Positions 36,484 through 50,700 of a stretch of DNA of 64,000 nucleotides are shown piece after piece (position 1 is the stretch's first letter; every line of letters starts with the position of its first letter). The stretch covers positions 27,973,634 to 28,037,633 of the forward strand of contig NC_031776.1 in the NCBI RefSeq assembly GCF_001522545.3, in the 5' to 3' direction. This DNA is from Parus major. Taxonomy: Eukaryota > Chordata > Aves > Passeriformes > Paridae. Under the pieces are notes generated by a model. It did not search any database. It was not told the DNA's origin and saw only the letters and a list, made by a program, of their open reading frames with translations. The position numbers and the translations under genes were made by a program.

Positions 36484-39400
36484 CCTTTTAGAATTCATCA
36501 TTTGTGTGTGGTTAATGTTTACTAGAGATGCCAGGTTTGTTCAAGAAACTTAGAAAACCTTGGAACAGCATGGTTCCAGGTATAAAGGGCACATAGGGAT
36601 AACACAGAATAACTGTCTAGAAATGAAGAAAAGTTTAAGTGAGATGAAAACTTAATGTTAGGATGCTCCAGGAGGCACCTCCCTGCCTTGGATTCGGCAT
36701 TCTCCCCACCTTGTGAACCACATGCATGCCTTGCTACTGGCAGCTAAGAGAAGGGAGAGAGGCATCCAAAACTTCCCCCAACCCTCCATGTCCAGGATCC
36801 AAGTGCTGCTGCTGTCCAGATCAACTTTATTTTTTTGTTTGTGTCTTGCACTAATTTAAAACCCACCAACAATCCAAATCAAGCTCTCCTTCCTCAAATG
36901 TGTGCAGGCAAGAAACAGAGGAGTTTGAAACGTGGCACATCTCCACAACCTGTTTTGTGCCTGGGTTAATTTTTCCTGACACCACACCATCACTTCCTGA
37001 CTGTAGCTGCAAATAAACAATTATTGAAAGCACAAGGCGGACCACACATGGGTGTTTTTTCCACTGGCATGGAGAAAAGCTGTGTGTTGATTGCTGATTA
37101 TTTATTTCAAAGGAGTCAGCTGGGTTTGTTGTTACATCTTTAGGGCACTGTCTCTTGAGGTGCTGATCTTTCTCAGCTTGCAGGAAGAATTGAGGGTGGA
37201 ATCCAGCTGTGCCCCACAGGTCCTGGGCCTCAGTTGTCATTATTACTAGAAGTTCTTTAGTGTTGATATTTACTGTATGATTCTGAGCAGTCAATAGGAA
37301 AGGACAGCAGGGGTCTACCCAGCGGAAGGAACACTTAGCCAAGCCACATGATTTTCCTTTAAAACTCGAGTCGTTGTTAAGCCATCAGTTAGAAGTGTGA
37401 CATTTATATAGAGAAAAGAAAGGAAGTTGAAACACACACAGAGAAACTTCAGCTTTCTGGCTTGCTGCAGATAGTGCAGTGAGAGTGATTTTTGTATGAA
37501 TTTAACTGATTGTCCTTAGAAAGGTAAGGGCTGTGTTCTCTATCCATCGCTACCTGTAAAAAGGGCAAAATGGCATTTAGCTGTCTGGTCTTTGCCTTCA
37601 CATCCTGGCCAGTCCTCTGCTGTGCAGGCTTCCAGTGTGAGCTGGGGCACTTGGGAGGCTGATGGCCCCCTGCCCCTGAACCTCCCCAGCAGCAGATACA
37701 GCCTTGCCCAGCTTTGTACTGGGTAAACAGCTGTGACTGCAGGGATGGCCTGGGGACTGAGGTTCTTGAATGACCTGGCTTTTGTTGCAATGGCTGAGCA
37801 GGCTGTGGCAGCATCCCCATCCCTCTGCCTCTCAGATATGAGGTGTAAACCACACCTCCAGGGATTGTTTTTTGCGGGTTATCTTTTGAAAACTCAGAGG
37901 TTTCACGTTCTTTCTTGGGTCCTGGCCTCAGTGCAGTTATTTTGCAGAAACTCCCTCCAGCTCTGAAGTTCTAGTGCCCTCCCCAGCAACTGAACCTCTG
38001 GTACCTTTTGCCTTTAAATCTCTGTCCTTCAGACTTCCTGGGAGAGAAATTTGAGGACTGAGAAAGGACTTTAAAAATCAACCCTTTCTCAGGCTCATCA
38101 AGTTCCTGCCTTATGACCTTCTCTTTGTGTGATGCCCATGTGTTATTTAAGAGCACTTGGCTGCTTGTTTCCACACACCCCAAAAAAAAAAAAATGTTGA
38201 GGCTGAAGTGCAATTAGTTTGTGGCACTGCAAAGAGCAAAAAAAGGGATGGTGAGTGCTGTTGTACTCGGTTAGGCAGCTGCTAAGGTCAGAGATGCAAG
38301 GCACAAAAGGTTAAGTCTTTTGAAGAAATGCAAAGGAATTGAGTAATACATAAATCAGTTTTATTTCAAGTCAAGGAAAGCAGCTCACTGTTCACCAGGT
38401 GAATATCTGTCTCTGAGCCTCTCATAGCTGCATATCACATCTAGCCTTTCAGGAGTCCATCAGCTGCTCAGGGTTTTGTTTCAGTAGGAGCAGGATTTGC
38501 CTCCAGCCTTAGGATGAACCACTTTCCCTGTGAGAGGGGGAGGTGAAAGAATAAAGATAGTTAAGTAAGAGCAGGGCTGAAGCGGATGTCTTTTAAACAA
38601 ATATACAATTTATTTTCCATCAGCTGGTTCCCAGTCCTTGCTTGCTGTGGGAGATAAAGAGCAGCACTGCTGCATTTCAGGAGAACCAGGATGTGCTCCC
38701 CAGGTACAGATCTGAAAGGTGACCACTTGCATCCACAGATTTGGAATTTTTCCTGATAGGAGCAATACAGCAACTGCTAAAAGTGGTCCTAATGAATGAA
38801 AGCATTCATTTGCTTTTCTTAATGTTATAACTGATTAATTCCCCAAATAATTCTTCTGGGCATCCCATCCTTATGTAAAGACTATGGCTAAATGGTTTAA
38901 TAGGATAAGTGCTTTATAAAACAGCTCTGTAATATTTCAGCTGTCTCTTTTCATTTCAGTAACAAATATAAGGAAAGCTAATGTCCCAGTACACAGGGAT
39001 TTGCAATCACCTTTAATGGACATAATTCCCCTCATGGGAAACAATAAAAAATACCATTGCAAGAGCCAGAACACTTTTCTAGCTTTGCAATTTCGTCACA
39101 ACAGATTGTGTCTCTCTTGCTAAATTTCTTTGTGCTCTAGAGGAGAAAATAAATCTGGCAAAGAGAAGCAAGTTTAATTGTAAAGATAAACTCATGATGG
39201 GGCACAGCAAGGGTTTCTGAGTTTCCCAAGACAGCATCTGTATGACTGAGGAGAATTAAATAAAATAATGTTAGCTATTAGCAGTTCAGTGAGTTTTAAA
39301 TGAACCCTGAATGATAGCAGAATTAAGAAGAGGTTTTGCCTTTTTCACATTATCATCACTAACAGAAGGCATCTCACTTGCTGTTTGTTCTATTTTGATG

Positions 39401-41581
39401 GTAAATCCTGTCCTAACAAATATGCTGACAAGCTGTAAGAGCACTGACTTCAATTGCATGGGAGGTCTGTCTTATATTCCATATCCATTTTAGAATCTGG
39501 TTTTCATGGCTTTAAAATATGCAGCAATAGAGATTAATACACTGGTTTGGTTTTTAATGAGTGAACTTGGGATTTGAAGGTTTGCTGCTAAGTTTTATTT
39601 AAATGCTTTCTTATTTATGGCACCATACTTAGAATGTTATAGATAGCATTATCTGGCTATTGTGACAAGATGGATTTTAGGACTAAATAAATTGTGAGCA
39701 TTCCTCTTAAATTGCTGGAGCCAAAGGGGTTAGGAGTGTAGGAGTGTTAGATTGCCCAGCTGCAGTCATTGCCCCTGCACAGCCTTGTGATACATTGCAG
39801 GGGTTCTGGTGGCTAAGTAGGAGGGAAGAAGTCACTGGAGGCAGCTGGGATTGTACATCCTTGACTCACCACACAGAGTAGGTGACCAAGCTCTTTCATG
39901 AGCAGCAGGCAGAGAGAGGGAATGGTAGCTTTGATTTAGTACAATATAAGCTCCATGCTGGGCATGTAGTTACTGTCCTTTGAAATCAGTCAGATTTGAA
40001 CCTTTTGTGCTTAGTTGTGATTGCTATGCTGCATTTTTGGCTTTGCCCACCATTATGAGCTGGTGCAATGTGCTAATGCAAGCCATTATTTCAGGAGCTG
40101 TTTGAGAGTCAGCATGTTTCCATTGTGTGACAGGTCCCAGTGATTTTTTTGGTGCAGAAAAATAGATGGTTTCTCTTTTCTTCAGCTGCAATATAGCAAA
40201 TGCAGAATTCTCTCCTGTTAGAAGTGTTGTGTTAGAATGCACATATGAGCTGTCTGCATTCAGCTGCCTATCCCAGCTGTGTATTCCCACCTCCACTTTT
40301 GGAAACCAATTCCAGGCCAAATCCTGTCTCTTTTAGGCACACAAGAACTGACTTTAGTGAGGCCTGAATTTGTGTCCCCTCTCAAGCAGGTTATTGCTTT
40401 GAAACAAGAGAATGTTATGAACCTCCTATTTGCTTTGAGCCAACAACTTTGTTTTTAGTCAAGCAAGGAAGAGTCATGTTTTTAAATCCAAAGATTAAAC
40501 ATTTCCTTCCTGCTGTCACACCTGCTTCCATTGAAGAGTGCCAGCTGCATGGAGAGCTGCTACCATTTAAAGTCAGCCCTTCCTTGGAACAAATCATCCT
40601 CTGTACACACCTTTGCAGCTTCCGCTAAAGTGTGTTCTTGGGTGATTAATTCTTATGCAAACAAACTCTTGACTGGGTGTCAACTGTTACCTGTTTCTCA
40701 TATTCATGTGTTATTCCCCTGCCTGCTGCATGGTGTGCAGTGGTTTATGCCATCTTCAGTTTTTTAAAGAAAAAAAAAGAAGTTTCCTCTATCTTTCACT
40801 TTTCCATATATCTAGATCCAACCTCGGTGTTGCCAGGAACTTTGTTCACTGATGCTGGTTAGTTGAGGAATTGTTTTTGTCCAACTATCTAGTTTTCATT
40901 TCTGTCCATTTTCTGGCCCAGTTGTTCAGGTTAGTATGTCTCAGTTGTATCAGGCAAAGATATAGGGTTTATCTTATTACATTGACTTCAAATACAGGAG
41001 AAATCAATGTCAACTGGAATGTCACTGTTGGCTGAGGCTTATAATGGAATGGGAAAGGAACAAGAGAAGAGAAGACAGTAATGAATAAGTTGCTCAGTTC
41101 CACAAAAATGAAACTGGGAGGTGTGACCTTTAGTAGGAAAGAACTAGCAGAAGGAGAAGGAATCACATGAACCTGTCTCTTACGTCAGTGGATAAATTGG
41201 GGTATGTTTCAGCACAAGGGGTAACAGGAACAAATGATACTGTCACTGTCTTGTCTGTTCTGTAGGCTTGAGCAGTAGTGTCATTGTTTGGTCTGATCTT
41301 ACCTGGAGAGCACAGAATGCTTGTGAAAGCCCTTTGGTCTGATTGCTGAGGTTGTTATTTTGTAAAAATAGGAAACACTGTCAGGCAGTGTGCCAGGACA
41401 GCAAGAGGTGGGAATGAGGCATGGTACCTAAAGTGCAAATGGTGGGGAGTGGGAGAATGGGAATAGCAATAAAGCCTAGGGGCTGGGATGGGGAAAAACA
41501 GGAAGTGAGGCATGTGGAACAGCCCCAGGCAGTGGCTGGGTGTTCCAGAGTTTGGTCCTGATGGGATCAGGTCTATGACCT

Positions 41582-41738
41582 ATTGGAACTGGTTGTGTCC
41601 AGGTGGCCTATTGGGTCTTGCTTTTCTGAGAGGAGACTGGTGAGGGCAGCCCATGGCAAGGGGGCAATTGGTGTGACCCAATTGGCGCCAGCTGAGGAGG
41701 AATCTGACACTCTCCAAAGATACCAAGGAGCCCATTGG
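41582..41738 (-). promoter_or_regulatory. Cluster of five inverted CCAAT boxes
   Basis: ATTGG (CCAAT on the minus strand) occurs at 41582, 41610, 41667, 41681 and 41734, all in one orientation. About 0.15 would be expected by chance per strand over 157 bases at even composition. It could be an NF-Y-bound element or an old LTR promoter; no TATA box or gene is obvious on the minus strand downstream. Confidence 0.35.
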
Positions 41739-44700
41739 CTGTGATTGCTTCTCTAGGAATGAGAAAGCATCAGTTAAAGATGTTCTTGGTGCTGGAGTAC
41801 TAATGTCTTTCACAGATGAGTAAGAGAAATGGCTGGAAATATTGCCTTTTGGAGTAGGCTCCTTGCAAGCAAATTACATACTGTGAGTAATGAGTGCATT
41901 TGACAGCAGAGTTTTTGATTTTACAACACATTCATAACACCTTGGAGCACTTAGTACCTTGTTAACCCAATTAGTATACTCTGAAACTGCCAAGGCAATC
42001 TGAGCAGCTATTAATCACGTGCCAAACTATCCAAGATCACATTTTGTTATTACTGCAGAGACAGCCAGGAGTGGATTGGGAAAGAAGCAGCTTTAAAACA
42101 TCAAAATGCACAGACAACTGGTTACAGTAAAACCAAATAATACTGAATCAGAAATTAATACAATAAAACAAGCCATCATACCATAGATTGGCCTGCCTCA
42201 TTGGCACTTTAGGAACTGTAGTAGTGTATGAGTGGAAGTTGCTTATCCTGGAGCTGTGAAAAGATGCAGCAAGTTAATTGTATTTAACCTAAACTAGAAA
42301 CAATAAGAGATTCATGTCAGATATTCCACCTCACTTGCCAACTGATAAAAACATTGCAGTTTTCAAAATCTGCTGTCTCATTTGTAGTTAATACCACTGA
42401 ATTGCAAACCTGGTATATTGGCTCTTGGAATAACAATGAAATAACAAATACAGAGCACAAGTTAATGATGTATTAAGCCCTGTTCATGTAAGTAATGCAA
42501 GTTAACACCTGTTTGTAGAAAATAAAATTAAGCTAGATTGATTTTTTTTTTAATGAGTTTATACTTCAGCTAATAGAGGAAATAGTGATAGACATTTGAT
42601 TTGAGCCACGTGATACTTTCATTAACAGAGGAGAACAATAGAAAATAAACGTGTGATGTATTAAATGATGGAAATCTGGCTAGTTGACAGATACAGATAA
42701 AATAGAATTATTAAAGGGCAGGCAATTTTATAGAGAAATCCTGGAGAGACTTATCCTTACCTTTGTGATAGGAGAAATTTTTTTGACTTAGTTTTCTAAG
42801 GAAGCAACCTTTTCTTTCATGTTTTCAACATCTCTTTGTGCTCTGCCCTGTGATGACTTTTGTACCCATTAGACAAATTTTAAGCAACTTGGCAGAAGCT
42901 TTTGATCTCAAAAATCATTTCTGTAGAAATCCACATGAAGCTAGGGACACCAACCAAGAATTTGCTCTAATTATAAGAAATGTAGTAGTATGAACGCATG
43001 TTTTTATGGACACACACATTACTAGAGGCTCCACATGTCTGAAGGACCTCATAGATGTGTGACCCTCAGGAGAAGCTTCCGCTGTAGCTGGAGGCTGTCC
43101 ACACAGCCCAGCTCTGTGGGAAGCTGGCCTGTGCTGGGTCTGCTCCATGGGGACCGCTAGTTACGCATGAGAAGCCAAAAACATTAAAAGCATGTCACTA
43201 ATGCCTGCAGCTGGACGAGCAGTCAGGAGCAAAAAGAACAGGCCTGGAACAAATAGCTCGGCTGGCTTTCCATAGGTAAACAGGACCATCCTAATAACTG
43301 CAGATCTCACTGTCATGGAGGGGAGGACTTCACTCCTCTTTTAGGCTCAGGGGCCAGTAGTGGTGTTGAGGAGGCTGGTGACTTCCCCAGCACTGAGGTG
43401 GCTTTTCTCTTGCTAGAAATGTGCTAATCCAAACAGCATGTTTCTTGCAAAAAATAACCATTAGTTAAATGCAAGCTTGTATGCGGTCTCATGAAAATGT
43501 GACTGGCACCATCCCCGTTTCCGTGACTCAGAAGATATATAGGAGAATGGAGTCATCCAAGTTAAACTCTGGACAAGAAAGAGAGATGGATTTAGAACAA
43601 AGATCATCTATGTCCTAGGCCTTCTGCTAGTTTTTTTTTACCTTCCATATCTGTATGTTTCCATTTTTAAGTGGCAAACCAATCCACATGAACATGATAC
43701 CAGCACCTTGCTTAGATGAAGGTTTGTAACAGCTTGGGGCACTCAGTACTCTTGAGACATAACTATGATCTGCTCCGTTGCTAAGGCTTTTGGATTTTAA
43801 TTATTTTGAAAACACATTTGTAGCAGCATATACAAGAGCAACAGGGTAATAATAACAATAAAGCTGTGTTGTGTTTTTGGTATAAACTCTTTGGTTTGGA
43901 GTTTACGATTTATGTGTTCTGGAGCTGGATTCTTGCCTTGTAAAACAATGCAGCAGCCTTTTCTCATTTAGTTAGCCATCCATTTTTATTAGGGTGCTCT
44001 ATACAATGCCTGCAATAATATTATAAAGGTGCACAAGGTTCATTATTTCACAACAAGTGACTAGCCAAGACCATTATTATTTTTACAACACCCAGACTTT
44101 CTATTGAAATACAGTTTGGATTATAACCTTTTTTTCCTCCTCCCTGTTTCTCTTTTCTCTACCCAAAGAAGAGATGTGCAATTGCTCCTCTTTAGATTGC
44201 TTTTCCACTCCCCTACAAAATATGTTGTTTTCTATGAAATGGATGGATTATAATGGGAACAGATCAGTGATAATGCATTGCTGGAATACAGCTATCCCCT
44301 AGAGAGCTTCTAATAATATCCAGTCTTCCTAAGCTTTTAAATCTGCTGTTTGGACAGCCTATAGCTCTAATATGGAATCTAGCTCTGATTTTTGCCTGCA
44401 CTTAGAATTCTTTGATGCTCAATTATTGTTTGGGTTCTGCCCTCTCTGTCACATTGCCATGGTAACTGCCTTGCATAAAATCCTATATTCAGACAATACA
44501 GTCCCTGCCTTATAGAGGGGCTCCAGGCTCAGAAAAGTTGAAACTGTTCAGAGATTACTGAAGATTAATGACTGTGCTTTGAGCACCGCAGAGCATGTTT
44601 CTGAAAATCACTGTAATTAAATAAAAAATACATGCAGGTGGTGTGTTCTCCAGTCAGGAGTATTGACACCTGCTGGGAGTGGTGTAAATCTGCAATAAAA

Positions 44701-47700
44701 CCACCTGGGGGTCTTATTGCAGCATATAGTTTCCTCATGCTTAATACCTATGGTATGTAATTAGCCGTGGTGGTTTTCCTTTGCCTGTTTTCTGGTTGTA
44801 AGTGGAACACCCTGACCAGGGTTCCCCACTGGTGTGTCCCAGGCTGGTGCTGTGTGCTCAGCTCCCTCAGCCCAGAGGGCCCCTTGGTGAGGCCAGGGCT
44901 CCGTTTCCTGCTGCTGGCCTGTTGTAATTCCGTGGGCACGTAGTGGATGTGAGGAAGATGAAAACAGCTGCAAATTTCTCGTGCTGAATCATAAACCAGG
45001 ACATGTTTCACAAGCCCATTAAGCACATGCTCTTAATGTTAAGCATATGCTGAGCTCTGTTCAACAGGAATAGAGTTAGGTTAAGTATATATTTTTAAGT
45101 CCTGCACTGGTTTGAAGGTCTTTGAGAGTTGTGAACCACACTGGGATGATGAATTAAGTACGTTGATTAGAATTGCAAAAGTGTTAGCTATTTTCATGTT
45201 CAGTAATAACATATTTAATAGTACATGCCACATTAGTTGTAAGCAGCTGTCATACAGCAGGATTTAAAATTATCTTAATGGGAGTCAAGGCATTTAGTCT
45301 CCCCCAAAACAATAGAATACCTTTGGTTTAGACTTGACTCCCTCCAAAGGTGAGCAGTACTCCTCAGGACAGCCTCCAGAATCACATCTGCTTGAGAGCA
45401 GTATATTGCAACCTTATGTTACTAAAACACATGTACTAGGAAAAGCCTAGCTTAGGAAAAAAAATCTCATGTATTCGAAGGGGATACAAATATTAACTCA
45501 AAGCAGATGCATAAAGGCTAGGGACATCTTTGTTCAGTAGAGTGGGTCTTTCAAAACCTGTTTCAGCTCTTACGTCTGCCATATAAGATCTCTGCAAACA
45601 CTGAGAAACCTGCAAGTATGGGAATTAATGAAAAAAATATTAAAAGTGTCAAGGAAAGAAAAAATGCATGCAGTCTGAAAGGGAACAGTAAGTAATTTTG
45701 AAATCTAGACTTGTTTTTATATTAGCTGTTCGTAAGTTGACTTCCTCAATTCAGAAGCTTAACTAATTCTCTGACACAGATGGCTAACCCTTAGCTGAAG
45801 TCTAATTATTATAGGAACAAGAGGTAGGGGAATCAGTAGTCCTAGAGGATCCATAGGGACTATACCCATGAGGCTGAATTTGCATGCGTCCCAGTGTTTA
45901 AATGATTGTGCATTGCTGCAGAGGGTAGGAACCTTACTGGGGCCAGCATGGCAGAAAGGCTGGTGGGGTTGCACAGCAGGTGGGAAGTGTATTTTATTGC
46001 TCCTCGGAGATTCTTTGGGTTCGTTTCCATACCCAGAACATGATCCTCTTTGAGGACTGCTGGGTTCTCCCTTGATGCAGTGAGAATAGTAATGATGACA
46101 ATAAATAAATTTGTACCTCCAAATTTGCTAACCCAATGTTCATGGCCAAAATAGCCCGCTGTTCTGTTTGTGGTGAGCTGCAGGTTTTGTAGCAAAAACC
46201 TAAGAAGCATTCAGGCAGCTGGGCCAGCCTTTTCCACTGGGTTTATTTCATGTCAATTGCTGCAAATTAGACACATAAAATTTATAATGTGTGGGTGCCT
46301 ATGCACAGAAATTTAGCTTCCTCAGTATTTACAGAACATAAAACAGTCCTCCTTGTTTAAGGCTAGGATGAACATTTCTGTCACATTAGGAAAGGCAACC
46401 TTATTTTATTCTGCAGCTGCTATTTAAATTCTATAAGATCTCTTTTGAGCCTAGGCAAAATTCAAAATGAGATATTTCAAACATCTGCTAACTATTATGG
46501 GTCCTGCCTGCTAGTAGAGGTAATAAATTATAGCTGAGAATCAAATGTCTTAATAATGTTTTTTTGTTCATTGCTTCAAAATTTGTCCTCTTTCAGTGTT
46601 ATCTGTTCTCTTTTTGAGCATGGTTGTCAACACGCCTACAAAGAAGATTGTGCTGTAGGTGAGGTGGTTGGGATTGCAATGGGATGAGGGTGACACCCTC
46701 TAGTTTAAGTTAGGGGAATTTATTTTCTCTATTTCAGAACAGAGGGAAATCTAAATCAATCACAGAAACTCACTCTCTGTGCTGCGTGCCAAAAACAAGA
46801 TGGGTGGGTCTAGCAGAATATGGGAGAGAGGGCATTTCAGTTTCCTCCAAAGGGGAGATAACAGATCAGCTTTCTAGTTTGTCATGGAAACCTTTTGTCA
46901 ACCCAGTAACAATGACGTCAAGGTGGCAGTGGCACAGAGACTGGGTTAGTTAATGTAGCACACACCTGTTGAACTGCCAGAGGGGAAGGTATGTTGGCTT
47001 TTACATTTTCCATCCCTGATTCTAAACAACTTTGGTGAAGGTTTGAAAAGCGTTATTCAAGTCCCAAGGCAGCTTTCGTGAGCTGTAGCAGATTCTGACC
47101 GTGAGCAGGTGGTGCTGGAGCTTTCACTCTGGGAGAAATCCTGCTAAAAGGATTGCACTGCTCGAGCAGTGCCGTTCCCTCCTGGTTTGGGTATCCTTTT
47201 AGATGGTGGGGAGAGCGGACCTGTACTTGAAAAGAACAGCACCAAATTCCTTCAGTGTGTTTGGTTTCTTGGGAGTAAAGGCTCTGCTGGTGTTTACCAA
47301 AGGAGTTTTTTAGAAACACTTCTATAAAAAGAGAAACCCAAATTTACTACACCAGATCTATAGCTGTAGATGTATAACATTCCACTGTAGTGTGTTGTTG
47401 GAATGACTGTTCTCCTGCCCGTTTCTCTGGTGGGTGCTGTGCTTTTCTTTAGTGCTGTTAACTGGCTACTTTTGTTTTTTAAAGAGAGATCAGATCACTT
47501 TTTTGCTTCCTTCAGTGTTGCTTGTGCAACTACCTTCTCATTTTTAGTAATCAAAAAAATGCATTAACAATTCCTTAGAAATAAGCTTACTTCTTTTCAT
47601 GAGAAAAGTATGTGGACAGGGAAAATAGTCCATCTTTTCTACACTATTCATGTTTACCAGCAAAACCATAGAAGTTGTGTTTGCAGAAGACTTTGAATCA

Positions 47701-50700
47701 GTTAAGTGTTGCACTGTGTCAAGAGTCAATGCAAGTTCTGTTACCATGGCTGGAACATGAATTTAATTAGTTGCATTTCTTGTCTATGGTAACACATGAT
47801 AATTCTCTTAAAGTGTGTCCTTGTTATTGCTAACCAGTATGCAGATACAGAATATTTCTTATCATATAGCTTGAAAGAGAAGTAGAGCTATTATAGGAAT
47901 GATGAGTCAAATCATATCGGGTTGCAAAGCAGAATTAAGGCTGAGAAAAAGAATGGCATAAAATGACATAAAATGGCCAGAAAAGGAAAATGGAGCCAAC
48001 CAGTGTAAATGACATTTATTGTTCAGTTAGAATCCGACTGTATGTAGTGGTGCCAGCAAATTGCAGAAATTTTTGCAAAGGAACTGTCTGGGATTATAAT
48101 TGTTCAAATAGCCAAAGTTGATGACCCATGGTATTCTAATAGAGATGGATGATGTCAGGTGGCTGCCAAGTTTCAAGGAGGTAAAAATAACTAAAATTGA
48201 GCAATAATTTCATCTTTTGTAGAGGATGAAATTGTCCTTCATATGAAAGAAATAAGGTTTAGTTGCATTAGCATTGTTGTCATTGTGGTATGTGTAAATT
48301 CTCTGGAGATATCTGTGAAGAACTATGATTTTCTTTGGCTTCAGTTTGGAAAACGTTGTACACTCATCTGTATTTTTTCTTTACACTCATTACTGGTGAT
48401 TTCAGCCTGACAGAAAGGTATTTCATATGATCTAAAAATCTCTGTTGTATCGTTCAATTTTATTTGTGGCTTTCTCACTGGAAGGCTAGAAAAAGGTACT
48501 GTAGACATTTTGAAATAGGACTCTTCCTGAGTTCCCACTGCCACTGAGAGGTTGCCTGCCCTGCCAGGGAAGGGGGCCAGTCTCAGGGACTGGCAAATCT
48601 TCTGTGCCACCTCTGAGCCAACAGCAAGTGTCCCCTCTGCCCCTGCCCTCTCTGGGGAGCAGCAGGAGTGGGGCAGTGGGAAAGGCTGTCCTTGGGGAGC
48701 CCAGGACCTTCTCAGGAGGAGATGGCCTGCTGCTGCTGCAGAACTTTCTGTCTGTGTGCCAGGAGTGCACCTGCCTCTCAATACTGTGTCCCCTCAGTTT
48801 CCTCTCTGTTTTCTGCAGGACCTTTTCAGACTCTTTTCAGACTCTCTTTGGTTTTTTTTCTCTCATGCTTCAGTGGTGCATATTACTGACAAAAGTACCT
48901 TTGATACAGGAGAGAGGCAGATTCATTTATCTGCACCTTGGATCAATCCAGACATTAGTTACGGTACAATACAGAGCAGTGTGATAAAGGGTCCCTTTTT
49001 TGCTGGAGGGACAGAAAGGGGGCCCAGAAAGAAGAGAAGGAAACAGTGAGGGCTGTGCTAAGCTAAGTACACCCCTTTATAGGGCCACTACTTACTAAGG
49101 CCTCGTGAACCCTGAGAAGGAAAGATGATTTACATTGTGTTTTCATTGTTTACTTGTGGAAATTCAGCATTGAAAGAACCACCACCTCATAACCATATTG
49201 TTAGGTGTGGTGATGCAACAATAAATTCCTATTTCATGCAGTAAAGGCTAATTCATTCTCTTCTACTTCAAGCATGTTTTCCCTTCACTTAGGACTCAGT
49301 CTGGCAAACAGAGCATTTCAGCAGTTTCTTCTTTAGATTGGCTGGGGGTTAATGAGGTTTGAACACACAGCTCTGCTACTGTATTGCCTGGGATAGGGGG
49401 AAATTGCTCACTTATTATTATCATTCTTATTTTAGGAAAGGAAGCAGATGTCTATGACAAAAGTCTTCCAGCATTGATGAAGTAATACTGAATTCATAAA
49501 ACAGAATTTGTTAAGGGAGCGTAATTCTGTGACTCAAAAAGGAAATATTCAGCCAAGGTAGTGCCCTGTTGGATATTCAGGTTAAGTAGATGGAGTAATA
49601 CCAAGTAAATTGCTACGGGCACAAGCATGGCAGGCAAACTGTTGAGGTAAGAGTAATAAGAAGTGGAGTTGAAGCCAGACCAGCAAAGATTAATGTTTTT
49701 TTCCTTTTATTTTAAGAGTCTCCAGTATGCAGCTTGAGAACCTGATCTCAAAGTGAATTAAAGTTGTGTAAGGGAATTACTCTAGTTTCATTGCAAGGTT
49801 GTTTATCAGCCTGGATTATCACTGCTGGTATTCACCATCTTCCTTTGTCTAGCCCTAGGTACCCGTGTTGCTGTCTGCCCTCCATCGCTGCAGTCCAGTG
49901 CTCCCACAGCCCCATTCCTTTCCAGTGCCTCTCTCCCTCCCTGCATGGGCTCCTGTTCTCCGTCTCACCTGAACCTAGGATGCCACAAAATCCCACACTA
50001 TTCAAGCTGAAATAAAGTAACTCAGAGCCACTGGCAAATGCAATGGATTCACTTTCTTTTTGAAGGAGAATTTCTTACAGTTTATCTTTTTTTCCCAGTT
50101 ACTAGCAAAAATTCAAATGTGGTTCCCCCGAGCACATATCTTTATATCTGCCAATTTAGGATAAAATGGGGATATAGTTGAGGATTTGCAAAAGAAACCC
50201 AAAGGAAGCAGTGTCCAATTCACACTGAACTTCTCAGAGTTCAGGCTCTGTCCCTTCTTAGCAGCAGCTCGGTAACTGAGCTGCCCTGGATGTGTCCTCC
50301 ACGTGGTTTGAGACACACTGGCATGCTAATGACAAACATTAAGTGTCCTTGGATCTCAGGCTGAAAATGTTACATTCAGCTACCAAAATCTTTTGTTTCT
50401 CCTGGACACTCTTGCATTGCACGCTGTGAAATATCCTGAGGATGTTTTAAGCTCAGGTCATATCACCTTCCTCTGCATGCACTGAGAGTAAAAGAGAGAT
50501 GTGGTTTTAGGGAACAAAAGAGCACATGTATGAGTGCCATGGATAAACACAGGTGTCTGTCTGTGAAAATTGAGGCCTCCACATTGAGTGAATTGAGTAT
50601 GGAAGAACAGAAATGAATGTATTTATCTGGGAACAATTTACATGTAACAGTGACTGCACAAACCAGAGCATTTTATTGGAAGTGTCTTCAGGGAAAGAAA

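Noticed and set aside
36851..37342. 163-codon minus-strand open frame
   Set aside because: No family resemblance, no promoter or conserved start seen, and composition follows the local bases.
41681..41700. TTGGCGCCAGC as a possible tRNA-Lys retroviral primer site
   Set aside because: Only the first eight bases fit, and there is no LTR end before it or gag after it.
48287..48297. TAT GTG TAA, a possible Tyr-Val-stop tail
   Set aside because: The frame upstream is closed by a TAG within about 40 bases and no acceptor lies between.
48552..49049. 165-codon plus-strand open frame, the longest in the window
   Set aside because: It lies in a GC-rich intron patch that is open in several frames on both strands, with low-complexity composition and no recognisable domain or splice context.
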